NCBI GenBank assembly: GCA_013115135.1
Contig: JABANP010000492.1
Location: forward strand, 1 to 39,226
DNA length: 39,226 nt
Reading direction: 5' to 3'
Source: Perkinsus olseni
Taxonomy: Eukaryota; Perkinsozoa; Perkinsida; Perkinsidae
The translations under genes were made by a program, and so were the position numbers. The notes under the pieces were generated by a model. It had not been told where the DNA came from and did no database searches. It saw only the letters and a program-made list of their open reading frames with translations. Shown in pieces: positions 11,301 through 23,300 of this stretch (its first letter is position 1; every line of letters begins with the position of its first letter).

Positions 11301-14300
11301 CTGAATCACATGAGCGCGAGTGGATGCTTTTTGTGGGAAAGCTGCGACGTATCCATTGATTTGTGAGAGTTCATCTTGTGTGCCTTGGGGTCTGGCTGCC
11401 GTCGAGTGCGAGGACTGTGACTTCTTATACCTTCGTCCATGGCCCTCTTCATTCAGGTCGTCATTCCGGAGATTCTAGTCACTCTAGCGGTTGAAATTCG
11501 CTCCCGGTTGGACGTTGGGGGGCCAATGCAAGCCATTCTCCAGTCGGCGAGTGAGAAGATCCAGAGGATGCTCAAAAAGGGGTTGGAGCTGGTAGGATGC
11601 AATCGTTCTAGTTTGGATTGATCGAGCTGCTGGCAGGCGAAGGACATTGCTCGCGGCAACTATGAGCATCGCAGCGTCGACTTGCAGCTCGATCTCGGTG
11701 CCCCGGTGTTGGTTTTGATACCCCGTGATCCGAGAGCAGGTAGGTCGTGTTCCTCTTGGGAAATTTTAGGGAGGAAAGTATGCAAGAGTCCGCTGCAGTC
11801 GGCACTGAAAATTCCACATTTTGAGTATTTCTCATCCGACTCTGCATGGTAGGGATGACTCTGCGAGGATCGCGAATTTCAGAAGATTGACAGCGTTAGC
11901 AGCGGCTTGTTTCTCAGGGTGTTCTGATGCGATCCTCCTCGAAGTCGGCGGAGTCTCGCTCCGCTCAGAAATTCGAGACAAAGTGAACTCCACGCGAGGG
12001 ATCAGTGTTGAAGACGCGTAGTGCAAGTTTGATACGGCGTCAAACCGTCAACCCACGGCCTCGTGATAGGTTTGACCTGTATGACGTCGTTGCGGTCGGC
12101 AATAGCGCATGGTACTTGCCGTCCTGCTGTTGGGCTCCATCACAAGAGGACGTGGGGGCTCAGGAAATCTGGAAAAGGTCGGGATTTAAAGTAAGTAAAT
12201 CTCCTATTGAGCCACGAGTCCTCGCGGGGAGTCTCCCGGAATGTATGTGTCAAGGTACACGCGAGAGTGTGCCACCTTCCCCGAGAGAGGCTGCTGCCAA
12301 ACGCTGTAATGTTGATTGAGCTCTCGCAGCTTAAGATAAATCTGACTGAGAAATGCTTGGAACTTGTGAGTCCGTCCGTGGGGGTGGACGGCTCTGCTCG
12401 TCTGCGACGATATCGAAAGATCATAAACCGGATTGCATATGAAATATACACCCACCGTGGGGCTCGAACCCACGACCACAAGGTTAAGAGCCTTGCGCTC
12501 TACCGACTGAGCTAGACGGGCTTATTGTTTAATTCGGTTGGACTCGCTGCATGCGAGGCAGTGCTGACTTCAACTCCTGCTTTTCGAGGCGTTCTTCACA
12601 GCGGCAGGCACTGCCCTGAATAGGTTTGAACCTTCTCGTTCCTTCCTTCCGCCATGTACCGTAGGGTGGGGAAGGATGCTCTAGTTTGCTCAGGCAGGAT
12701 TTCGTGTACCGTGTAAAATTACCTGATACCGACGAGAAAGCCCCGCAGCGCGCCATCAACCTGAACGCCCCAGGAAGGCCGGAAACCTCGTAGGTGTGGC
12801 CCACACCTTCGAGGTTTCCCAACAACCGGAAAACCCACACCGTGAGGGTTTTCTTGTGGCTGAGTTTCACGCGATAGGTGTCAGCCCAGGTTGCATTACG
12901 ATAGCTCGGCAACGCTGCTTGAGCCCGGCCTCTAGTCCGAAACAGCCGGTCAAGGTTTTGTTGAGCTGGTCAAGGCTAACAAAGGCTAAGCTTCTCTCCA
13001 TCAAGGTATTTCGGAAGGCGTAAACCTGACACTCGTATGTCGGCGGAACACTTGCGCTGGGCGTGAGTGAGCAAGAATATTTTCTACTCGTGCCCAGCGT
13101 TTCCTAAGCACCTGCCACGAAAGTGGACTCTGGATAAGCCGGTCGCGCGCCCAGTCGTGTCTCCGAAAGAGACGCCTTCTCTCAAGTGCTCTCTTACACT
13201 TATAAGCAAATTGTACTTGGACGTAGAAACCAACGTATCGAATGTAAAATCCGGCAACCCGGAATCGAACCAGGGACCATCCGATATCTAGATGCACTAC
13301 AGTCGGACGCTCTACCAACTGAGCTATTGCCGGTTGGATTTATGCAAGCACAAATAAGGCGACCGGGGTATAATATGTCAAAAATTTACAACCGACAGCG
13401 GACACACAAAATAGTACGCTCTACGATGGGTTCGAACCACCGACCTTGTGGTTAACAGCCACACGCTCTGCCTACTGAGCTAGCGGAGCTTCGATTGGTA
13501 TCTGTTGCAAGCTCTACGAATAAATTTTACATGTTGCGACCACGTGCAGTTTGTCCCAAATTTTCGGGATTTTCCTGTTGGGTCGGATAATTGTGGTAAA
13601 GACCTTGTACAGGAAGAGTTGAAGGATGGTACTCAGTGTTTTGGAATCCTCACGGTGATCCGCATCTACTGTGATGGCGCTCACAAAGTCTATCAACTCA
13701 GCAGATGGCTGCTCGTCCAGGACCCTATTCTGAGAAGCTACGATATGCGAATAATGGGTTATTCGTTTGACCGTCCTTGTGACGTTCAACTACACTTTCC
13801 CGTGATATCCGCTCCATGCCTTGTACAGTCAACAGACTGTGTATTCAAAATCAACGTATGCAACTGGACATCATGGTCCAGAAGCTGAAGCCTGGTCTGT
13901 TAAAGCTTGTAGGCCATGGGAAAGTCACGGGTCATGGGAAAGACTTTATTTGCGCAGGAAAGAGTGTCCTGCGAGAGATTTTCTCGAGAAACTGCACTGA
14001 CAAGTATCCCCTTGTCATGCGTGCCAGCGCCATGCGGTGCGAAGGTCGTTGGTCTTCTTCAGGTGATCGCGATCTTGCTCTCGGCGGTCCATGAGCTAGA
14101 GAAAGTGGATGAGATAGTGGGCCTTCGAGAGTTTGAAGTGGCGGTTCCTCCCACCCCAGTGACAACGAGATGCACCCCCACGACGGAAGGGATTAGAGCT
14201 GACGCGGGTTTAGACTGCGCATACTCCGCGCATGCCCATTTTTCTTTATGGGCCACTTTCAACTGCCCGGGGGTGACCATAGCGCTGCCATCAGCACCCC

Positions 14301-17300
14301 TATCTGTGACTTCGAACGGTCAAAAAATGACTCTGATGAGCAATGCCGATGGCAGCTTTTCTCAACTGTGGGAAATCGGTGCTCCTAGCGGGGTTACCTC
14401 AGACAGGGATGAGTCGCACCGGAGAGTGTTCAGCATCGGGCAATCATCCCCAGTAAATGCCGAGCTCGGACTTGTGGATGAGCTCAGGGGTGCTACTGTG
14501 GATGAATTGCAACGCCACATTCGCTGCAGGCTTGAGGACTCTGAAAGAAAGAACTGCGTCATCCGCGTCTCCGGGGGTTCAGCGAGAGATTGCGACGTTG
14601 CGATCGAGGGAATTGGGCCTATTGTGTTTTGGATCGATTGGCCACTCTTGCACGACGTCTGCAAGCTTGCGACGAGACTTTCGCTTATCATCACTCTGGT
14701 GAATAACTTGACAGCGGAGTGGTATCGCCTTGTCGGATATCTTGATACGGCAGCGATATGTAGCTCTGCCGGAATCGAGAGCTGGATTAGATGGTCGGCG
14801 AGTCTGGCCTGCACGAACTGTTCCGTCTGGGTCCCCTTAGAAGATCACTCGGGCAGCTCACCCCTAGAATGGAAGTCCTGGGGCGGCGACACGCCTCCGA
14901 TCTTGGTCGCTGACTTCCACTTGGCCTACAGCGCTGTGTGGTCGTCTGGCGAGCCGCAGCCTCTCGGATGGTATAAAGACGTTATCATCACTGTAACGCT
15001 CAGCCAGAGCACGATCTCCTTGGGGACATCAAAGTGTACAAGCACAGAGAGCTGGAGACTTCGCGGATCAACCTCGCACAGAATCGTGGAGCCGTTTCAC
15101 GCTCGGTTGTTGTTCAAGAGCAAGGAAAAGGGCCGTACATTGAAGACGAATGTGGAAGTCAATCCCGTCAAGGTCGTGCTCTCCACTTCGGATATTGTCA
15201 TTATTGGGGCAATCGCTGAGATCTGCGCGAGTCTGTATTCTGGTGTGGATGCAGACTGTCATAAACTGTCCCTCGATCTTGGTTTGTCCGCCGTCCAGGA
15301 GCAGCTGAATGGCGTCGAAGGAGAAACTCAACCGAGCTCATACCCTCCGAGCGAGTCATCCGATGTTGTCACTTCTCCAAGAGAAGTATTGTCAACGAGA
15401 TTCGCCTTCAAAGTGGCTACTCTACAGGTGGAAATCGTAGACGCCGGAACAGCGACCGTTTTCCGGAGCAGCCGTCCGAAAGCCTCGTTCAAGTTCGCGA
15501 TGGCCACTATTGAGGACCTTAGCATTACATCATCTTCCGAAGTGGATATCACCTTCACGTCACATCTGAGCTCGGCTGCGCTGCAAGAGTGGCTCCTAGA
15601 TTTGTCCCTGGGGGTCGACGTATTTAGCCGACCGCTCAGTGGGTATGAGCCTTGCGTCGAGCCTGTGCAGCTCCGTATGGTGCTCGGCTCTGATAAAGGT
15701 GGCCTCAGCGACGACCTGTGGCGTTTGACACTGAACTCCACTTGGGTGAATATCTTGATAACCGAGTGTTGCTTGGAATCAGTTTTGGCGTTCTATCACA
15801 GTCTGGTGACTCGTCTGCAGGAGTTCTCGTCGACGATCGACGAAACTTATCATAGAGAGTGGGTACTTGACTCTGCACAGAATGCCTCACCCAAGCGGGT
15901 CGCTTCACCAACACTCGAACCTCGATCTGTCCAAGTCACTTTCGCCGCACCCGTGTGCGAGAGCCCCGCGAGCCGGATGCCCGGCCAAGAACGAGCGTAC
16001 CACAGAGCTCACGAGTTTTCTGCCGGGAAGGTATTGGTGGACCGGTTCACGTCCACTGCCGCCTTGTGGATGGGCGATGCTCTGCCAGTTAGTCCGACTG
16101 AGGCAAGTGGAGCTGAGCCATTGGTATCTGCTTTGGAGCCATCGGTTGGATATGAAACTCCATTGTCTATCGACTGGTCATCAGCAAGCATTTGGCAGAA
16201 GATGATGCTCTACAAAGAACAGAACTTGGTTGTGACGACGCGTACAGAGAACGACGATCCTGCTGCGGCTCGGGAGGCGACTACGTCCAACGCTCAATTG
16301 CAAGCTGAGTCCAAATTCGACTTCGTGAGATCAACGGCCGGAAGTGAAGTCGGCCCTGGCAGGAGCTTCTACGGCTCTAGGAGGGTGCTACCCTCGCAGC
16401 AGACCATCCCGTTGCTCTGGCGAGTTATGCAAGAGGATGGATACTCGCACGGTCCTCCAGGCCTCCCCGGGCCGTTGTCACGTGGACGGTATCTGAGCTT
16501 GCCTAGTCTACCCTCGCCGCCTCCAAGTCCTGATTCCTTCGCGTCTCCCGACCTCGCCTCTGCGCAGCCACGCCCGTCTCTGGTAGACATCAAGGGGTCT
16601 CTTAGCTCTTTGGATGTAGGCATGGCTGGGCGCAGGGGCCCTAAGCTCACGAACCTGACTGGCCTCCCTATTTTGGTGCGCACCGCGAGGGATGATCCGG
16701 AACGTGGAGTGACGAGGACTGGGAAAACCATTGATGACTGGCTAAAGGTCGTGAACGGCTGCCGGGACGGATTCGCGTTGCCGGTTAATGAGAGCGAAGG
16801 AAGCACTCTACCCTTCGAGCTGTGTATTCAACTGGGATGCCATAAAGTCTTCCTCGAACGGCTGGGGCCCCTCAATCAGTCTAGCTCCCGCGTCCACAGC
16901 TTCCGGGTACCCGTTGAAGCATTTAGAGCGACGAACGTTCTGAGAAACACCCCCAAGGGGGTAATCAGGGATTCATCGCCGACAAGAGGCAGTGTTGAGA
17001 GCGAGAGTGGCATCCTCAACCGAGCTCGTCGAGAGTGGACCACGGTCCGGATCATGGTGAGGGTAGAATTGCACCCCAACCTATCAGTATGGGATGTCTG
17101 CGTATCTTCCCTCTACACTGTTGTCAACGACACGAGTGCCACTTTAGTGATCGTTGGACCACGGAGGGAACCATGGACAAATTCCGGAGGGGGCGATGTT
17201 CCTTCGGGTGGGTCTTTCATGCAAACAAGAGGAGCGGGCAATCACCCGAGAGGCTCGAAAAGCTCGACTAGAGCAGAGCTTGTTCGGAGCACATATGTAC

Positions 17301-20300
17301 CACCCCATCTGATCTTGGCGCCAGGCGAGGCCGTTCCTATTCCGATCGACTGGATGCTACCTGAGCAGTGTTTCCGCTCGAAGCCTCGGGCTATCGGTGA
17401 GAAGAAGTTCACGGCGATCGGGCTTGGTCTTTGGGAGGTATGTCAACCTGTTATTCAAGGCTCTCGATGGGACGACACCGATAGCGAGGAATCCTGGCGA
17501 AGATTGGAACAATGCATTTCGCCTTTACTCCCGAGGGCCACTCTTGAGGGCTTGGCTCGGTACCAATCCACACAGATCAAGGACTATAGCCAGATGCCCG
17601 GCTCGTCATTCGAATTCGATGTACCTATCGACGGCACAGCCCAGAAGTTATCTCTCACCTCTACTGTTATCGCTGTGAGCAGCCAAGCTCGGAAAACCAG
17701 AACGTCCGATTTGTCGCTCGAGATTCTCCTGGAGTGGGCCCTGCAGATCCGCAACCGGCTTTGCCGTAGCGTATCACTTCATCTGATTCCGCCTGGCGTC
17801 GATCTGGATGGCAGCGCTGAATGGGTCTGTCATGACCTCCAGCCAGGGGAGAATGCAAAGTGCCCGCGCCTTATGCAGCAAATACTCGTCCAAGCTGGTG
17901 ACTTCGTGAGCGACCCCGTCGACGTTTCCCTCTCAAAAGCAAGATTGGGCGATTCTGTGCTGAGGCTGAAGCCTCAAAGGGAAAAGGGCACCGCTCCTCT
18001 ATACATCCGTATAGAGGTGGCTAGCGCTCTTGACCCGTCGGAGGCCCTACCCCTATCACTGGATGGACGCATCCGTCTGCAGTCCTCCGCGAGGTTCGTG
18101 ACGCTCTACAGCGCCTACTGGGTCCTTAATCGTTTGGAATTTCCTATCTATTTGTGGCGAGTTGGCTTCGGCGATGGTCTGGTTGCCAATCGTTCGCAAG
18201 TTGGTCGCTTCTGGACTCACTCGAGGAGCGACGTGAGCACCAATCGTGATCCGAGGGATACTCTGAGGGTCCGCGCCGCATGCCTTCCCGCTGTCCAATC
18301 GAGTGACGAGCTGAGCGAGCCGTTCAGAGTCGATGTGAGACCACTAGCTGGTGATATTCTCGCCATGGTTATCACCCTCAGGCCGCCGCCTCAGGGCAGG
18401 TTATCATACCGAGGGGCGACCGACAGCCGGCACATTGGCTAGGTGTGAACATAACGCTCAGCCAGCCTCCATTCGTAAGAACCCGCGTGATCGAACTCGT
18501 CCCGAGGTTCATATTCGTCAACTTGACGGGGCGGCAGATTTGGGTGAGTTGCGGTACTGACGCCACTAAGTTGGCTCAAGCCATGCTAGATACAAGAAGA
18601 GTCGGGCCTTCATTATTTTTGCATTCATCCGTCGAGCCGGATGTCATTCCACCCACAACAAGCGAAAGGTGATGAGAAAGTTATGGTAGGGAATCGTGTG
18701 CTCGCCGGACGGCCAGTCGTTCCCTGAGGGAACTTCCCTCGAAGGTACATATCTGTTGCGTCGAGCCCGCTGGACTAGCCCCCTCCCGAGCAGCCCTTGG
18801 TCGGTCGGCGATGCTTTCAAGTGTGCAGCGCTCTAAGGCCAAGCACGCCGGTGCTTCGGACACATCATTGTCTCTAGGAGCCTGGAGCTACCCCTTTTGC
18901 ATTTCTGATCTTGGTGAGGGATCATCAAGAGTTCTACAGAGTAAATCGCTTTTCGTTTCAGGAACCATGCAAATCCAACACAGTTCGTCGCGGCGTAGTT
19001 CTACTGGCAGTGAGAATAGTGCATTTATCATCACCGAAATTTACACAAGTAGGGCGACGCGTACTGCAGTAAAGTAATCGGGCCATGAAAGGTACCCCTG
19101 ACAACGCCACGATTTTCATAGCTCTTCGACCTCCGACTGCCCCGGACTTCAAATTACACAATATGTATGCCGAGTCCATCTGGTTCCGTCAAGTCGGTCT
19201 GTCGGAGCTATCGTGGGAGGAGCTGCAGTCCCGTACGTTTCCCGAACACTTTCACGCCGGAAATGTTTCACAGGCTCATCTATCGAATTCGCTTGGCACG
19301 ACCCAGGAGGAAGACGGATGCTACAGGTAAGCAACTGATCAGCGCTCAAGCACGAGTTCATCTTTTTGAACCTATGTTGGCCTATTATGTGAGCTACATG
19401 CTGGCCCGCATCTCAACTTAAGAAGATCGAATATCAGTTCAATCTTACGGTTTGATTTCGCGGAACTTACGAGAGCGTGCTTTCGTGGTCGTAGTGATGC
19501 TACTCGTGATTGTGCCACTCGGTTAAAGCTGTAGAGTTGTGGCTCATCAGCCAGGGCCTGTTCACTAGGCTGAGAAGTGCTGGCGGTCATTCTCAGATGC
19601 GATTTGGAGGAAAAGAACGTCTCAGGAGGCTGCTAGAACCTAGGAACCGAGAAGTAGCGGATCTTTCTCGGCACAAGTCTCTGACACCACTCGGGACGAT
19701 CGAAGTTGAACTTGCAAGAATAAAGGCAAGCAAGCAGGGCTTCATCTGCCCCCCTAAGCGGGTTCAAGAATGTGCGAACAAGAACCTCTAGCAGGTTCAT
19801 GAGAAGCTGATGACAGACTCGTCGGACATCGTGACCGTCGAAGTGATGGTTTCCGGAGGCTCCAGAATACTCCGAGTGTCATGTCAAGCAGACCCAACGG
19901 GCGATGGAGGCGCCCCTTCGAGACCTAGTAGAGCCTGGACCGTTGTGATCGAAGTGTACGGTATTCCGGATGGCAGGTGCGCGACAGCGCGCTGCTAACG
20001 TCGCTGGCGCAGTGACTGGTGCCGTTACCAGAATCGCCGAGAATGTGAAGGAAACCGCCGTGACAGGTGAGTACGAGTGGCCGTTGGCTATTGATCATAC
20101 TCGAGCATACTGATAGACCCGTGGCGCGGTTACTGAGTAGCACCTTCCGTGTGAGCTATTCATTGGAAGGGAACGGCCGTCGTAGGGTCTTCATGATTCC
20201 CGCTGCCCGAGGTCCATGTTTGAATGGTGGAAATCTGCCGCTCAGGAGGGAGAATGCTTCGGAGTACCGTTGTGAAGCAGACCCGACTGGCCGTGCCTCA

Positions 20301-23300
20301 CATCAGTGCACTGAAGCGCAAGCGTGAGATGAAGAGGCGAAGGAGTCTCCGGCAATCCCGTCGCAGCCTCTCGCTCGCTGACCCGAGACAGCGAGATGGT
20401 ACGTTCCAAGTCGCTCGAAACATTCTGCGCTCTCGGTGCTGGACGATTCGGCTAGCAAGCCTCGCTTTCCAGGCCCGTTGGCGTCTCCGAGAACACCGCT
20501 TGAGGTCGCCAGCGACGATGGTGAGTGTTCGGGACTCTCCTACTGATCGCTTAGAGGCTATTAGGCTAGCGGAAACGCCCGCATGCCCCTTTGCCTCGCG
20601 GGGCGGCTCAATATGTTGTGACCTCAGTGATCAGTAGGACCTGCTGCTCTGCAACTCCTCTACTTCATAGGTTCGGAATACTCAGCGGTCTCCAGCTACC
20701 GCAGCGAAGGGGAGGAGTCAGGTTCGGCGAAGAAACCGCCAATCGATCGGAGGCTCGAGGGACTCTTTGAACGTGGGAAGGGATACGTCACCTCTTTCTG
20801 AGGTGGCCTGTTTGCCTTTTCAGACCTCGACCTGCTAGAGCGTCCGATGCTCGAGGATTTGGCTGCCATGTTTGGCGTGAAGGCTGCGACTGAGTATTGT
20901 CGCAAAGCCTTCAACAGCAGTGACGCCTTCTCGGTGCAGGAGGGAAGAAAAGAGGTCCGTTTGAGCTGGCTTGCGCATCTTGCCATCGACCATGTCCCGA
21001 CAAGCTCCTTCTCTCGGTGACTTTCTGTCGCAGGCCCAGGGTGAAGCCGTATCTCCAGCAGCGTTAGAATGGGCACTCGCTGCGCAGAAACTAACAGCTC
21101 TTCGAGGAGTGAACTTGCGTCCTGATATTCAAGAGCTTCTCGTTGCCAGCAGTAAGTTACCGCCTGATGAGGAATGCCCACTTATTGCCTTCGAAGCCCC
21201 ACACCGCTCGCATCGTTGTAGCTTAGAAAAACTATCTCACAATGTATACCAGGTTAGATTCAGGGAAAACTGCGGACTTGATGAAGTTGTCGAAGCCATA
21301 TACGTCTATTGCCGCTAGTTCGTTGCGTGTCTCGGCCAGGTACCACAACGACTGCGTCGACGGGTGTAGCTTCTCAGCCCAGGGGGTCGGCTACTGAACC
21401 CGATACCGGCTCCTCTAGAGTACAGTTGAGCATGACTTTGGAATTGGAGGGCATCGGCATAAGTCTCATTGACTCAGCACCTGAAGAGCTCCTGTATGTT
21501 CGCAACAGATTTCCCGGCACACTACGCGTTCGCTGGAGATCCGCGGTCAAGTTGATTCGCCTATCCTGAAGACGAGCAATCAGAAAACGCTTTGCCTCTT
21601 CGTCTTCTGTCGGATTCAAAGTCATGTTATCCATTATTGTGCAAACTGCAATTGAGCCTCGACGTCATCAGTTGGTGGCGAATCTCGGCTTCGTTAAATA
21701 GCTGCACCTCTTTCGTCCACGATGCATAAAGGCACTGTCGCGCTAGGTACGCCTCCGCCAAGCGAATACTATTGTCAGTGAAGCGGGCCGGCGGTCCTAG
21801 CACGGACTCGACTGTCCAGCTCAGTGTGGGAAGAGTCCAGGTCGACAATCATGTCAAAGATGGGTACATCGCCGGCACTTGGTCTTCCTTTGTGAAGTTC
21901 GCAGCACGGTGAATTGCCGTTTGTTCTGGCTCCCGTATGACAATTCCTTGAGTTGAAGGCTAGTGCTTTCCCAGTATTTGCCAATTTCGTTCGGGCCGCC
22001 ATGCTGCGATCGCGAGAGCCGGTCTCTCGCAGGTATTTCAAGACCCTGCTGCATACGAAGGTGACGACTTCGAGTCGAAGGGAACTCGAAGACCTTCTGC
22101 CCGTTATGGCAGAACCGAGCTTCCAGGTAATTGAGAGCGCTGCCTTCCCACGTGACGTCGGTGATCTCTCTCTACTGATGCTGATAGTAATGTGATCGGC
22201 TGTATGGAGGCATGAAAAAGCCACCGTGTGGTCCTCATTGTCGCACATCCTGTGGTTACTCGGGTCTATCGCAGGTCGGTATGGTGCTGATGCCGGGAAA
22301 CCAGTGGAGAAACATACGGGAAATTCGCTGTCTGAATGTGACACTACAACCCTTAGTCATCAACGTGGACCAGAAGTCGTTTGTCCGTCTGCTGCGGTGA
22401 GCAGGGAGTATTTCACAAGGAGCCCTACGTTGCCTAAATGCCACAATGCGTTACCTTACATTGAGCTTGGAGCGAACGAGTCCAGCAAAACATGGCGTGG
22501 GTCTCGTCACTTGGATATGTCGTGCGGAAGCTTCGCCGCCGTGAGCTCCGGAACGAAGGAGACTTCCTTCCTATCAGAAGTCAGCGTCCGCTGCTAGGTT
22601 CATGATGGAGTTGAACAGCCTTTTCGAGGTCGTCCCAGCTAGCATGACGAAATACGTTGACTCTGTGCGAGCCGCGGGGAAGAATGACGAACAGGCAATT
22701 TCGGGACGAGCAACTGCTAGAGCATCCGCGGCTTCTTCACTGGCCCATCAAAAGATGCTGGGTGAGTTCGAGATGGTGTGGTATGACATCTCGACATAAT
22801 ACAGCGCTGCTCGACAGGTACTCCGGAATTCGATCCCAGCCAGAGGGCGCCAGCGGACAGCAAGGTCTACATCCAAACGTTCACATTGGATCCGGTACGA
22901 TCTAGCTCATTACTTCGTTCAGAGTCATTGCGTTGGAACGGCTTGGGCATTTTCTGTTAGTGGCCGTGTCTAGTTTTACCTCAATCGTCATTCCTGTGGC
23001 GGAAGATTCGTCGGTCGTTTTATGAAGTTGAGCTGGCCCTTCCTCAGGTGAAGGTAAACTTCTCCCTGCACACGAAGAGCTCGCGGGGGAAGCCAGGAAG
23101 TAGAGGAAAGGATGATAACGTGGCCCTGGTGAGGTCGGCTTGAGCGTAGATCATGATCAGGCTGTGGCGAGAAATCTCCAAGCGTACGCTGCCGAATGAT
23201 TCGCCCGCTTGGGACAGCTATGAACGGATATTGGGAATCCACAGTCTTTTTCGTGCATGGGAGTGATAGCTCGTGATGAAACACAGCAACTCCCTGTGAA

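Larger units (their letters stand above)
12190..14062. other. large VPS13 intron carrying three antisense tRNA genes
   Basis: The stretch runs from a GTAAGT donor at 12190 to a pyrimidine-rich TTCTTCAG acceptor before 14063. It holds minus-strand tRNA-Lys, tRNA-Tyr and tRNA-Asn, the palindromes at 12781-12845, and an inverted repeat of the CGCTGGGC type (about 13055 and 13093). Further VPS13 exons could be hidden at 13505-13880, where open frames exist, but I see no family motif there. The alternative is that two genes meet here, but the splice signals and continuing VPS13 domain order argue against it. Confidence 0.6.

Noticed and set aside
13505..13888. 127-codon plus-strand frame between the tRNA cluster and the giant exon
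   Set aside because: No VPS13-like or other motif could be recognised and splice borders are unclear; it is mentioned only as a possible location of further exons.
15328..15741. 137-codon minus-strand frame within the large VPS13 exon
   Set aside because: Shadow of the real coding strand; the plus-strand frame carries the VPS13 repeats.
17999..18020. Hairpin CCTCTATAC/GTATAGAGG
   Set aside because: It lies in coding sequence of VPS13, has a 4-nt loop and no third arm, and does not fit the triad or one-base-centre rule.
18571..18582. TTGGCTCAAG, identical to the 3' end of the dinoflagellate/Perkinsus spliced leader
   Set aside because: Only about ten bases match, the 5' part of the leader is absent, and no splice donor follows. 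It lies inside the VPS13 gene, so chance is the simplest reading.
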